A stretch of DNA of 64,000 nt from Earliella scabrosa (GCA_022605405.1 JABYQQ010000007.1:1240001-1304000), one strand, 5' to 3'; shown: positions 10,650 to 23,109, counted from the stretch's first letter. Program-made: numbers and translations. The notes: generated by a model not told the origin, from the letters alone.

Positions 10650-13021
10650 TCAGTACACGAAGCGGAAGTTCAGCCTGGCATTTCCCTATGAATGGCGTGA
10701 GTACGAGAGAGAGGGACTTGTGCACATGCAGACGTACCTCGTCTTTAGTCGTATCGAGGTACTCTTGTTGTTCCTGCAGCAGTCACGTCAGAGAAGGTTG
10801 CCGTTAGAAAGATAGAAGTAAGGCGCACCTTCGCAGTCCAAGAGTTCCAAATCTTGTCTCTCCGCTTGTTGATGCCACTGTAGAACAGGTACGCCCCGAA
10901 GTACAAGGCCATGTTCAACACGGTAATCGCGATGAGAACACGGTTCCCGCGTTTGTCTACGCAGGCACGGTCAGCAACGCAATCCGAAAGTAGTCCAAAT
11001 GCACGAAGCAAACTCACAAAGCGGCTATGAAGAACAGAGCAATCCATGGTTAGAGAAGAGCTAAGATCGTTCACGAGGCGTCACGCGCACCTTGTCATCG
11101 TCTAGGTATATGTTGGACTGGAAGAACGAACGTCATCAGCACTACAGTATGCTAACTAGCCCTCAGAAAGAAGCTTACCGAGATCATGCCACCAGCTTGA
11201 ACGAACATGTTGTAGATGGATGCGGAGACAGTACGTGTTCCGACGCCGTACGAGTTCGTCGATGCCCACGCCACTTGAACGGGATGCACGTATGGGTAGC
11301 CGGTGATCAACGTGACGACGGAGAAGTAGACCCATGGGGAGGTGTTCTCATCGAACGTGTACAACGCGACCAGGAGTGGAAGCGCATATACCTGCAGCAA
11401 GGACGTCGCGATGATGCGACTATCGATGATCTCGCTGAGGTAACAGAAGACGAGGAGCAAGATCAGGCCGAGAACCTGTGACGGGATACTGAGAAGATTG
11501 GCCTCCATGGTAGTGTACCCGAGGTTGCGCAGCGAGAGTGTCAAGTAGGTCTGCGGCGGGCGAACCGGAACTGCGAAGCAAAACTGTGAGTAGACGATCG
11601 CCGACATGGTGACAAGGCAAGACGTACTCATGAAGACGATCCCAAGAATGTAGATGGGCCACATCCGCCAATCCTTGAGGATCTTCCAAATCTGCTTCAC
11701 CGACAATCCTTCTCGGTTGTGCATGTTGGACTTCGACGGGTCGTCCCGAAGAACACGGTTGACCATGATGATCTCCTCCCTGAGAAACGATAAGCCTTCG
11801 TTTACCATAGTGTGTCGAACACCTCACCTTTCCGAGAACCAGCCCTTCGGCCTGAACCACGCCTTGGTCTGTGTGGGCCCCGGTGGCATCATGAAGAAAG
11901 ATGCGATACCGATGCCAAGCGTCAGCGCGCCTTCGATGAGGAACAGATACCGCCATCCTTCTCTCCCGTTGACGCCACGGAGACGCAAAAGGCCAGTGGC
12001 GATGAAGGCGCCGACGATGTCCGCAACATAGTTCGAAACCCAGAACCACGCAAGACGGAGAGGTACTGTGCGAGTGCTTAGAGATCGAGATGAGATCGAC
12101 GAGGCATGCGAGAGACTCACGTTCTGTCTTGGTGTAGAAGTAGGAAAGGTACAGGACCACGTCCGGGATGAAACCGCCCTGCATGAAGCCGAGCAGGCAC
12201 CTGGGCGCGATGAGCTGCTAGAGACTCTAGACGTCGAAGGGTCACGCACCTTGTGGCAAGGAAACTCGCCCTTCCATTGAGCCAGAACTGACAGACGCAT
12301 ATGAAGCTCCACACCACCATCTAGGCAAGCGCGTGAGCTGCGATTCTCGCCACGGGAGCTTGTGCTTACCTGAGTAGGGATCCAGACATCAGGTCCCACA
12401 CGCTTGGAGATGAGTTGCGAAGGAAGCTCCGCGACCAAGAAGCACAGCTGTTCACGCGTCAGCGACCTTCCGAATGGGCAACATCGATGTGTATCAGTAC
12501 CTTGAAGAGCGTGTTCCCAAGGTTGAAGTCGTTCGTTGTCAGTCCCAGGTCGTCCAGGAAATTGTCGGTATTCGCCTGGGAGATGTTCGACCGATCGAGG
12601 TCAAGGCTGAAGAACATGACACAGGCCCATATCATGATCAACACGTCGATCTTGCGAACAATGCGCTGCAGAAGCTTCGTTAGGTCCGAATGCGCCGATC
12701 CGGAGAAGTACTCACGTATTCCTCGCGCCATGTCCAGCGCGCCAACGGGTCGAACCGGTGCGCATTCTCCCAGACCGCAGGTGGCCGATACCGTTCGAGC
12801 GTGATTGGATCATCAAACACGGACGGCTGCGTTGCGATACTGTCGAGTTCGTGTTTGGGCCTGCGCCAAAAAGTCGGCTTCTCTTTCGCGACGGGAGCGC
12901 CGAGAGTCGGGACTTCGACGACGCTGTCGGTGGGGCTGAGCGCGTCCTTCTTGATGGACTCCGAGTCGGGACTATCGGTGCCGTCTTTGGCGTAATATGC
13001 CTTGGTGAGAACCGTCGCCAT
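10650..13021 (-). CDS. MFS transporter 2, DAL5/ACS-family paralogue of transporter 1
   Basis: Twelve-helix anion:cation symporter with the same architecture as its neighbour. Starting at 13021 ([14 protein letters not shown]), it has [31 protein letters not shown], and the signature [20 protein letters not shown]. Further on are [30 protein letters not shown] and [20 protein letters not shown]. The second half has [40 protein letters not shown] and a last helix near [20 protein letters not shown]. The C-terminus joins [12 protein letters not shown] to [11 protein letters not shown] by a short intron near 10688-10738. It differs from copy 1 mainly in the acidic N-terminal tail and in the cytosolic loop. 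All exons read open, so both copies look functional. Confidence 0.88.
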
Positions 13022-13401
13022 TGCAGCAGAACCTAGGAGAGCCGGTGAGACTGCGCGCCATTCTCTACTCACTGGTCAAGTGCTCTTATAGTACGCGTCC
13101 GATGGACGAAAGGAGCAGGAGGGACCTGAATGATATCAATAGCGCGACATGGAGAGAAGGAATTGGCCAACTTACGCGAGGATGCGAGGATTGCGCATTG
13201 CATCAACAGATGGCGACATTGCGTCTCTCGCAGAAGTTAGTTCGCCACTCACCGTGTCACGCTTCCCGGTCTTCCGCGCCGTGCGCGTGACCGTGACGGC
13301 TTGTTGTGTTTGGCCAATGCCGCAAGAATGATAAGTCGAGCGCAGAGGGTGAGAGCGATATCGATACATCTACATATTCGCAATTGCGACTGTCTATTTC
13401 C
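13022..13401. other. Gap between transporter 2 start and CCT7 stop
   Basis: Holds the promoter of transporter 2 and the 3' untranslated region of CCT7, which runs in the same direction. No coding signal of its own. No clear TATA box in the 150 bp before 13021. Confidence 0.35.
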
Positions 13402-15488
13402 TCACCGCCTTGGCATCCCACGTCCCCGCCCGCGGAGTGCCCGTTGCGCCGTGCCTGGAGGAGCCCGTGGCCCCGGGTTTTGCTGAGTACGCCAATTTGT
13501 GAGCCACGGGTCGGACTTACAGCAGGACGCGCACTTACCGCCTCGCTCTGTGGCGCTCGTACGGTCTCGTCTACGCTCAAAATCAAGCAAGCTGCTTCTG
13601 TAGCGCTGTTGATAGCGTTGACCTTAACCAGGCTAGGCTCCCACACGAACGCGTCAAGGTTGTTGCGAATACCCTCCGGACCGTCAACGTCCACGCCAAA
13701 CCATTTCTCGCCGTTGGCGTGCTTCATGCGCAGCTTGTTCAGGATGTCGGTGGAGTCAAGGCCGGCGTTGTCACAGATCTGCCGAGGGATGACCTCAAGA
13801 GCTTTGGCAAACGCAATCATCACCAGCTGCAGCTTGCCCGGAATAGACAAGGCGTGCTTCCGAATGCGCGCCGACAGGTCCAGCTTATCATACCGACGTT
13901 AGTGACTTCCAAGCGTTCGCGAGGGATATGAAAGCACTCGTACCTCGATGGCGCCTCCACCTGCAACGATGTCGCCGTTCTTTACGGCGCGCTTCACCAC
14001 CATGATGGCATCGTGCAGACTCCGCTCGACCTCTTCGATGAACTGCTCGGCACCACCGCGGAGTATGAGCGTACAAGTCTTCGCTTTCGGGCACTCGGTG
14101 AAGAGGTTGTACCGCTCTCCGCCGATCTGCCTTTCCTCGAAGTATCCACAGGTGCCGAGGTGTTCGCGCTTGATATCGGAGCAAGTTGATTGGATGGAGC
14201 CGCCAACTGCCTGGACCACTCGCGTCAGGTCGTCCGCGGGCACACGACCCGCGCAGAAGATGTCGCGGTCAGCGAACCATTGTGTGGCCAGGTCGCCGAT
14301 CGGGAGTTTGCTAAGAACAACCTTCGCACCCGTCTTCTCGATGGCCTCCAGCTTGCGATAGATGATCTCCCACTCCGCATCGACGATCGCCTGGTAGTCC
14401 GAGACGTGCTCCACGCGAACCTCAGCGTTGTCCTTCTCCGCCTTCAACTCGAGTTCGACGTTCAGACTGAGGATCAGAGGATTGCGGAACGCCTTTGGCT
14501 GCTGCTCCGCACCAGCGTATGTAAACGTCTTCTTGAACGCGACTCCCTTCACAAGCAAGGAATCCTGCATGCCTCCGCCAGGGATTTTCTTCACGCCAAT
14601 GAGATTCTCGTTCAGATCTTCCTGATCGAGGCATTGTACGGCATCAACGACCATGTTCGAGAAGAACGGCTTTTCTGAGTGGATGAGCTTTGATGACATC
14701 GATGTCGACGCGCACTTGAGAAGCAAAGAGCGGAATTGCCTGTCAGAATGTCCAAGATACATCGTGTCAGGTGCGCTGATCCATTGGTGAGCATCTGTGG
14801 ACACGTACTCGGGACTCGACTTGTCAACGGTGATTTGGACGGATTTGATATGTTCCACAGCCTATGTGCAGGATCGAGGATGAGCATGCCGAAGACTACA
14901 AGAACCACATAATGTCCTTTGAACGAGCATGGCGCAAGCTGAACGGGGATGAAGCATGACTTCATCAACGAAGGAGACGTGCTTGCCATCGAAGATACCA
15001 TGCGGACGTGTCTTTCGAGGACTCTTCACTCACCAGCTCAGCAGCTTTCCGGAAGCCCTTCATGATAATATGCGGGCTGACGCCTTCCTCGATGTAACCC
15101 CGAACTTCCTTCAGAAGTTGCGCGGCTAGAAGAACGACACTCGTCGTCCCGTCTCCAACTTCGGCATCTTGAGCGCGAGCGATATCGACGAGTGTACGCG
15201 CCGCAGGATGTACGATGTCGAGGAGTTTGAGGATAGTCGCACCATCGTTAGTGATCTGAGCTTCGCCACGCTCGTTAACAATCAGCTTGTCCATTCCGCG
15301 CGGTCCCAGAGTGCTGGAAAGGGTCTCCGCGATCGCGAGGCATGCCGAGATATTCGAGAGGAGTTGAGGCCGTCCTTGCGAAGTGTCCGTGCCCTCCTTG
15401 AGGAGGACAACTGTAGGTTGCTACGTACAATCAGAGTTTTGCTCCTCCATGTAGTTCAATCACATACCATGGGCAATCCCCGCTGCAT
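13402..15488 (-). CDS. CCT7: T-complex protein 1 subunit eta (CCT7 chaperonin)
   Basis: Subunit of the cytosolic TRiC/CCT ring that folds actin and tubulin with ATP. The first exon codes MQRGLPM. After an intron ending at ...cgtag it continues [45 protein letters not shown] and the ATP-site motif [18 protein letters not shown]. The apical region has [19 protein letters not shown], typical of eta. The equatorial C-terminal part has [24 protein letters not shown] and [15 protein letters not shown]. The last small exon ends in a Gly/Arg tail ([10 protein letters not shown]), the mark that separates eta from the other seven subunits. The stop is at 13402-13404. Divergent to RAD5 with a gap of about 265 bp. 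Confidence 0.95.
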
Positions 15489-15752
15489 TTTGGAACGACT
15501 GGAGTGATGAAGGAAGATGGAGGAAAGGCTCAAGTCAGATCCTGCGCGTATGCCTTCGATTGAATTCTGGAGGCCGCCGATTATCCGTGAGAATATCCTT
15601 CTCATTCTGGACAGCACGGTGATTGCCGATGTTTACATGTATTGACGCGTCGGGTCCGCGTCTGTGGCTGCAGATCCGACGCGACATGAGACGCGTCTGT
15701 CTCTTTGTCACCATCATCCCTCCCGCCTCGCCTCCTTTTCCTGACGTATCCC
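15489..15752. promoter_or_regulatory. Divergent promoter region of CCT7 and RAD5
   Basis: About 265 bp separate the opposed start codons of a chaperonin subunit and a DNA-repair helicase. A pyrimidine-rich stretch at 15690-15745 (gtctctttgtcaccatcatc and beyond) precedes the RAD5 ATG and resembles the CT-rich initiator region of fungal housekeeping genes. No TATA box seen. Confidence 0.4.
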
Positions 15753-18700
15753 ATGGCTGTCGACGACGAGCGATCCATGTTCTTTGCCGGGTCCGACGAC
15801 GAAGATATCGTACTGGATACCCATCCCTCTCCTGCCATACCGGAGGAAACCATGGCCGTTGCGGAAGCGACACAGCGCCCACGTTCTCCCACTCAGAAGC
15901 CACTCTTTTTCGCAGACAGCGACGAGGATGAACCGGTTAACTACAGATTGCAGCATATAGTGCCGCCACCGGACATGGAAGATGACGCGGGAATAGAGCT
16001 TGATGTCGATATGCCAGAGTTTGTCGAGGTACCCCGAGCCTCTAGTGTCTCCAGTACGTCCTCTGGCATGTATGACTCGCATTCCTCCTCGTCGCCACCG
16101 CCTCGGCAACACTCTGAGGGTCCACCATCCAAGAAACGAAGACTATCTCCGGTTGATCATGTTCCGGCTCCGGGTCATGAATCGATGTATCTTGGCTATT
16201 TTCTCGTCGACAACGCATGGAGTACCGTGAAGGGCTTCGGGTACATCAAGCCTGGAGATGAAATAAGAATTGAGCGCGAAGAGCCTAATCCGCCTCCTCC
16301 GCCGAAGAAGCCGGCGAAGAAGGACAAGGGCAAGGACGGAAAGAAGCAGCTCACGATAGCTAACATGTTCAAGCCGGCTCCGGCCAAGCCTAACAAGAAG
16401 AAGCAGGATACTGTTGTCCGCATCACTAACTCCCGGGGTTTTGGTATGTGTCGCATTCACCAGCGTTCGCACTTTCGAGTGTGCTTAACAGTCCGCAGAA
16501 TTTGGCCGCCTACCGCAAGATGTTGCGTCTTGGGTATCCAGACTTCTGGACCTCGGTATGTGTGTACTCAAGTACAGGTCGGCGTGACTGCCCCTGATTG
16601 CTTCTAGATATTGTTGAATTCCGGAAATGCACGATGGTCGAGTGCCCTGCGAAGCTTTCGACGGGCGCTGACATCATTCTATCGCTCTCTGTCTATATGA
16701 AGCCCTCTGCTTTTCGTCCTCCGAAGATCATGTCCGACGACAAAGACAAGGTCATGTTTAATGAAGGTCAAGAGACTGAGGCCGAGCAGATTCTGCGAGA
16801 ACGCAAACGCGCGCTGATCAATCTATTCAAGCATATCAACTTGAAGCCTCGCAAGGGTAACGCCATGAATGGGAAGCTAAATCAAGATGATTTGGAACTG
16901 TTGACGCAACGCCCCAGCGCCTCAAAACAGACTCAGGCGGGCTCGTCCGGCAATGGCGAGGACGATGATGGTGAGGGCGACATTAGCGAGGAGCAGATCA
17001 ACCTCATCTATAAGAAGTATGCCCTTCACGCTATAACTTCAGACACCGTGAGGGTACTGAGACTGCTCAAGGGCGCAGGAGAACGACAGCAAAATAGGCG
17101 AAATGGAACCTGCTGATACGTTCACGCTCAAGCTCAGAGGTTACCAAAAGCAAGCCTTGATGTATGTAGCTCACTTGTCCGGGGTCCTCTAAAAGCACGA
17201 CTCACCGGCCATCAGGTGGATGCACTCCATCGAGACTGGGGCGACCTCCGCTCGTGAAGCCCGCTCAATGCATCCTCTCTGGAAGGAGTGAGTCTAGCTG
17301 CGATCCTGCCTAATAAATGCGGCTCAGTGGACATGCATAGATACGTCTTCCCATGCGATCCGAACGACGACATGATTGATCTGACCGCTGATGACCGATC
17401 GTTCTACTTCAACGAGTACTCTGGAGAGCTCAGCCTCGAGTTCCCGAAGGCTGAGAGGAAATGCAGAGGCGGGATTCTCGCGTACGTTCCATGCTTGTCG
17501 CAGCGCTATCTTCGTTTGCTAACGAGCATGGCAGAGACGGTACCGTTGCCACATTCACACTTGGTCCGGTGGTTGTGTACTGATGACGCCGCGTACTACG
17601 CGACTTGCCTTCTTTTCTCAGAAAGTGGGTCGTCGTCTGCTGAGAGACATACGACAACACTGACGCACTGACATAGTGGGTATGGGGAAGACCATCATGT
17701 TGTCCGCCCTCATCCAGACCGCCCGAGATCCAGAATCTCCTGTTGAGGCCGACCCAACCGCGTCATCCAGAGTCAAGCAGCTCAGGTTGAACAGTGCTTT
17801 CCGCGTGATGCCCAAGTCTGCGCCTCAACAGCGTAAGGGGCCATCCGCGACCTTGATAGTTGCTCCGACATCTCTGCTTGCTCAATGGGCTGAAGAATTG
17901 CAGCGGTCCAGCCAACCAGATACGATGAAGGTGCTCGTGTGGCATGGTCAGAACAGGCTGGACCTAGACTCAGCCGTAGACGATTACGGGCCGATCACTG
18001 TTGTTGTGACCTCATATGGGACATTGGTGTCTGAACATGCGAAGCACGAGAAGCAATCATCATCGGTCTTCGAAGGTACGTCGCTACGTGCATCATTGTA
18101 TGTAATTGAGGTCTGATTTTTCCTTCCCCACAGTTGAGTGGCTTCGTGAGTACTCACGGATATGCCACGAACAACAATCGCTTGATATGGTTCCCTCTAG
18201 GCGTCGTACTGGACGAGGCGCATCATTGCAAATCTCGGAACAGCAAGACTGCGAAGGCCGTATACGCTTTGCGTGCTCGCAGGCGATGGGCAGTCACTGG
18301 CACTCCCATCGTCAACCGCCTGGAGGATCTCTACTCGCTCTTGTACGTTGGTAAACCATCGACTCGTGCCCGATTCTGCTCATGAACTGTGATTGTAGGA
18401 AATTCCTTGACTTCGCGCCATGGTCGAACTACACCTTCTTTCGATCGTGCGTCAATGACACTACCGGCATTTGCAACATGCACTAAAGCCGCATGCATTG
18501 CATAGGTTCATTACTTTGCCTTTCCTCGCGCGGGATCGCAAGGCCGTGGAAGTCGTTCAAATCATCCTTGAGAGTATCCTTTTACGCCGCGAGAAGGACA
18601 TGCTTGACTCGGACGGCAAGCGCATCGTCCAGCTACCGCCGAAAGAGGTATGTGTGGCTCAGCATGCGTACTAGTCCTCGTGAAGACGTCTCATCAATCG

Positions 18701-20304
18701 AGTAGGTGAAGATTGAGATGTTGGAGTTTTCTCCATTAGAACGCAAGATATATGACTCGTTATACTCCGACGCGAAAAAGGACTTCGAACATCTCAACGA
18801 GAAGGGTCTCGTCAGCCGCAACTACACGCATATTCTTGCGATGCTAATGCGGTATGTACTCAACTTGTTCCGGACAGTGTCAGCTGCTGCATGGTACTCC
18901 GCAGGCTTCGACGAGCGGTCCTACATCCCAACCTCGTCCTCTCGTCCACCGACAACTCTACGCAATCAGCGCCGAGTAGTAGCGGTACCATCGACGTCAA
19001 GGATCTCATACAGCGATTTGGCGAGGGTGAGAATGCGGTAGGGGAGAGCAAGGTCTATGCTGAGGGCGTGCTCGCCAACCTCGGACAAGAGGAAGACGCG
19101 GAATGCCCTATCTGCTTCGACGTGATGGAGACTCCGACAATCTTGCCTGATTGCATGCATCAGTGGCAAGTGTGCTCCTTCTCGCGACATCCGCTGATTG
19201 CTCAAGTTGGCTCCTACAGCTGTAAAGATTGCATCATAGCGTTCATTGAGAAGTGCCGAGAGAGGGGTGAAGACGGAAAGTGTCCTACGTGCTCTCGTGG
19301 ACCCGTAAAGGTGAGCCCGCCCACTACCGCCCATGTCACGAACCAACCATCCTCTTTTGCAGGAGAGCGACTTGCTTGAGATTGTCCGCACGAAACAGAC
19401 CAGCGGGGACAAGGATAAGTCAGGCAACGACCAGCAGCCTCCGACCTCCACCGTGATGTTGCGACGGAACGACTTTCGTTCATCCACCAAGCTGGAAGCC
19501 CTCGCCCAACATCTTCGTACGCATATTCCCATGCTCGTAACCCCGATCACGTTTAAACACTATACCCTATGCCCATCCAGGACGTCTCAGAGACCAAGAC
19601 CCATGCTTCCGCGCAGTCGTCTTCTCGCAGTTCACATCGTTCCTAGATCTCATTCAAGCGGTACTAGAACGCGAGGGTCTTCCATGGTTCCGCTTTGACG
19701 GCTCGATGGATGTCAAAAAGCGCAACGAGGCCATCGCCGGCTTCAAGGCCTCTTCCCGCGACGCCAAGGTCCTCATCATCAGTCTGAAGGCCGGTGGTGT
19801 CGGGCTGAACGTGAGTTCCTTTGGTCAGCTGTTTACAGCGGCTGAACTGATCATGCTTTGGAATGACAATAGCTGACCAACGCCAACCACGTATTCATGG
19901 TGAGCACCCCTGGGCTCTCGGTGTTCTCCTCCGGCCGCTCACTGCCGTTCCAGATGGATTGTTGGTGGAACGCAGCTACGGAAAACCAAGGTGTGTAGAT
20001 CATGGCCCGCACATGTCATCGTCTGACCTCGGTGTCTTTCTTCGAATGTAGCAATCGACCGCGTACATCGGATAGGGCAAGAGAAGAGCGTCTACGTGAC
20101 CCACTTCATCGTGCGTATCTCTTCTCTCATGACGGCTTGCCAAGTCGTGTTGATTTCGGAGAACAGGTTTCCGGGACCATCGAGGGACGCATTCTGCAGA
20201 TCCAGAAGAGGAAGACTGCCATCGTGAAGGAGGCATTCAAGGGCAAACGTGACACCGATCCAGAGAGCATCGAGAATCTCAAGATAATGTTCGGTGATGA
20301 CTAA
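15753..20304 (+). CDS. RAD5: DNA repair helicase/ubiquitin ligase RAD5 (HIRAN-SNF2-RING)
   Basis: Nuclear SNF2 ATPase and RING E3 that extends PCNA ubiquitin chains and reverses stalled forks in error-free damage tolerance. Domain order is complete. First comes an acidic N-terminus holding two related motifs ([10 protein letters not shown] and [10 protein letters not shown]) and a basic KKRRLSP. A HIRAN domain follows ([20 protein letters not shown] to [12 protein letters not shown]), interrupted by a lysine-rich insert with QLTIANMF, which resembles a PCNA-binding box. The SNF2 core has Walker A in [37 protein letters not shown] (DEAH) and [17 protein letters not shown]. The [12 protein letters not shown]...DCMHQ / SCKDC / CPTC lies between helicase lobes, as in Rad5/HLTF. 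Helicase C ends with [31 protein letters not shown]. More than twelve short introns. Confidence 0.93.
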
Positions 20305-20858
20305 GTTCTCACAGAACGCCGACGTTGTACTGTGCGATGTACAGCTGGTTCCGAAACCGAATGGATGCCCGACATCACTGATCGTACAAAGCGCGCGACC
20401 AGCACATAGTGTGCCATCCAGGTGCCGTTCAAGGTCTTAAAGCACCGAACGCCACCACATCCTTACTAGAAAGCTTCAATTATTTTGGGTAGTTTGTGTC
20501 TGATCATATCAGTGCATTTGGGGGAAAAAGCGGCACACAATATTCATGTCTGAGCGTCTGATATGTCTGCCTGCTGTCTGCTGGTGTCGAACTTTGAAGA
20601 GTCATTCTCGACGTGAAATGCTCTGGGCTGCATTTTCAGCCAGCTGTCATGGATACCGCGTTGAAAATCAGGGGAATTTCAGGTGAGTGCACTCTTGGTG
20701 CACACCAGCGAAGGTTGGGAACGAGCGCCTATTAGCTCCGGATGAGTCCGGGTGGCTCGGCGCTTCGGCGCTCATCTGCACCGTCAGACCTCCATCGGAT
20801 GCTCTATTCCTCCGCTACCACTCTACTTCCTGGCACAATCTTGAAGCGGAAAAAGAGA
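20305..20858. other. RAD5 3' flank and spacer before the tRNA
   Basis: About 550 bp with no gene. It contains the RAD5 3' untranslated region and the downstream flank of tRNA-Leu. The minus-strand tRNA is followed by a tttttc run (its complement reads gaaaaag at about 20849-20854), close to but not a perfect T4 polymerase III stop. Confidence 0.35.
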
Positions 20859-20938
20859 TGATGAGAGTGGGATTCGAACCCACGCCCTTTCGGACCAGAT
20901 CCTTAGTCTGGCGCCTTAGACCGCTCGGCCATCTCACC
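20859..20938 (-). tRNA. tRNA-Leu (anticodon AAG)
   Basis: Reads GGTGAGATGGCCGAGCGGTC at the 5' end, a leucine-type D arm with the B/A-box bases. The acceptor stem GGTGAGA pairs with TCTCATC (one G-T pair), leaving A as discriminator. The anticodon stem CCAGA/TCTGG encloses the seven-base loop CTAAGGA, so the anticodon is AAG (decoding CUU and, after A-to-I editing, CUC/CUA). The T arm is GTGGG-TTCGAAT-CCCAC. A variable arm longer than in class I tRNAs fits a class II leucine tRNA. No intron is needed. Confidence 0.92.
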
Positions 20939-21152
20939 ATGTCTGATGGTGGCAGATCAATGCGAATAATGGATGGCAACGCACTAGGTACTTCAAGTAA
21001 ATCAAGCTGCAACTTCTGGCGAAGAATATGTGATCTCCTGCCACTACCTGGACCATGTGGATGTGACTACAATGAATGGCGTCGTATGTAAAGTATGCAC
21101 AGGGAGGGGAAATATACAGAGTACTTTTGACTGCAAGCCGTTCTCTCGTCTA

Positions 21153-21812
21153 CTACAGAGCTACCCAGGCACCCATGAAGATGCTCGACAGCACCATCAA
21201 CAAGCCACCGAGGAGCGGTGTAGACAGCGAGATGGAATGCATACCGAGGGCGGCGTTGTCGTCACTAGAACGTCGTACTCACACATCAATACAACTGCTG
21301 AAGGTTTGACGACTGCGCGGCCACTCACCCAGTTACCTTGGCGATCTCAGCGGTCGCAATGGTGTAGACCTGGTCGCCGATGGACGTCACGACCCCAGCA
21401 CCTTCTTGAGCGAGCGTGAAGGCCTGTCCGCCAGCAGCAGTGATGACGGTGAAAGCTTCTCCACCGACGGCTGTTGGACAGTCGAGAATGAGCACTTTCC
21501 AAGATAGGCATCATCCAAACCGAACGCCCACATTCCACGACCGTCTTGACGTCCTCGAACACCGACTTGCCGCCATCGACTATACTGTCGACTATCAAAG
21601 GCTGTCAACCCAAAGCTTACACTGCGCGTCGAGCAGACATACAAACATCACCGATGTCTGTGAGGATAATCGCGGGTATCAGTCTTCAATTCAGGATCGA
21701 GCGCATGTTCATGACAAAATCACTCACCCCGCTTCTCCTGGTCAACGACCGCCGCGCTGGCAAACAGAACGACAAAAGCAAGAATGTAAAGCACGGCGAC
21801 CTTGCTGAACAT
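21153..21812 (-). CDS. Small secreted protein with hydrophobic C-terminal tail, possibly GPI-anchored
   Basis: Begins MFSKVAVLYILAFVVLFASA, a strong signal peptide with likely cleavage after ASA, then VVDQEKR, which looks like a Kex2-type KR site. Removing four short introns gives a small mature chain: DIGDPLIVDSIVDGG, KSVFEDVKTVVECG, and a Gly/Ala/Val-rich repeat-like section (GGEAFTVITAAGGQAFTLA, then GAGVVTSIGDQVYTIATAEI). The last exon (DDNAALGMHSISLSTPLLGG) ends in a hydrophobic LLMVLSSIFMGAWVAL just before the stop. That pattern suits a GPI signal or a membrane anchor. Mature length is about 100 residues with at most one Cys, so it is not a cysteine-rich effector or hydrophobin. I do not recognise a named family. 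Exon joins are my reading and could shift slightly. Confidence 0.6.
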
Positions 21813-23109
21813 GGTGGATAGTGAATTCAAGTGGACGAAACGAAGAACTTGAAGCAAATGGGGCAGAGGGAGAAGTCGAAGACGAAGACGAAAAATGAGA
21901 GCTGTTTGAGGTGTCAGCACTCGCGCCGCTCATGTTTTATATCCATGGCAAAATGCTGTCCTCGCGGGAATTTCAGACCGTCCATATCCATCAATTTCAA
22001 CGCGAGTGCACGAGCCGCGGTTGCTAGCCGCGCGTCGGGGACACTGCATCCGCGCACGTCGATGAGGACTGGGTGGAAACGCGCTGCAGCGGGTTGCTGA
22101 CATGCCAAGACTTGGATAGCGAGATAGCGAGAAGCGATGTCGAGAAGGAGGCACCACAGGGGGTGGAGGCGAGTTGCATTCGACCACAATCCCACTCACC
22201 CACTTCAGGCTGTCCTTCGTGCTACGACCACATTCCCATCGCGTGTGGATGACAGGAGACGTTCATGAGAGTCGCTCCTAGATATCCATCCGGCTGCTGA
22301 AGCTCAGGATTCAGGGAAACGCTGCCGTCCGCGGAGCCATGAGCGCACTCATGGAGGACGATGGAGGACAACTTGCACCGCCCGCACACGGTGCCGGGCA
22401 TGCCGCGAACCCGCGATTGCCCCGCCCGCACACAGCTATACCAACCGATGAGCACCCCCGGTGAGTCTACTATTTCATACATTGATCGCTCACCACGCGC
22501 GCATGCGTTCTTGTAGGTCCAGCGGTGCTCATCGGGCGCCGTCTGATCCGCGAAATCGGATGACATTGTCGATATGTACCGCGCCGCCCGTCGAGACGAC
22601 GTGCCACGGTCATGCCGGTACACCTTGTGGGCGATCGCGCATATGTGCAGATATCTGTGTTCACGAAGCTGAACGTTGATACTGGTTGCTGCAGTGAGCC
22701 AACTTACAGAGTTTATCATGCCCACCTGTGTGATGCGGAGACCGATATCAAACAAGGAGGTGGTCCTGACGCCGATGTGTCCGAGGAGGGCGACCACGAA
22801 GTGCCTTGGATATCCAGTGAGTAGTGCGGCGCGATTGCGACGGGTGCTACTTACGCGCACATCTTCGCGACGAGACTTGATGTTGACGGGGTCGAATTAC
22901 AGATTGTGGTTCGTATCTGGAATTGACAAGCGGCTATCAGGAGGGTGGCGATCGGATAGGTTCGAATATGCAGCGTCGTCAATATCAAAAGCAGCGAGTG
23001 GAAGGAGGACGTGGATGCAAGCGCTCGTCATTGCAAGTAGAAGGTGGTGCGCAGACTGGTCGTTGGGGAACAAATTGGATTTCGAAGGCGCAACGCATGC
23101 GCTAGCCCC
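21813..23109. other. 1.3 kb with only a doubtful minus-strand open frame
   Basis: The first 300 bp hold the promoter of the secreted protein at 21812. A 212-codon open frame runs from 22860 down to 22222. Its middle (GYPRHFVVALLGHIGVRT) looks protein-like, and possible splice sites flank that block, but the rest is unlike a folded protein and no family comes to mind. It could be a fragment of a broken gene. I do not call it as a CDS. Confidence 0.3.

Noticed and set aside
11420..12184. 254-codon minus-strand frame in the second transporter
   Set aside because: Overlaps the transporter exons and introns in another frame; only its first 20 or so codons belong to the real protein.
20687..21091. 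134-codon plus-strand frame
   Set aside because: It runs antisense across the tRNA-Leu gene.
22222..22860. 212-codon minus-strand frame with a short protein-like stretch
   Set aside because: Only a central block looks coding; the rest reads as chance sequence, so I described it under the spacer rather than as a gene.
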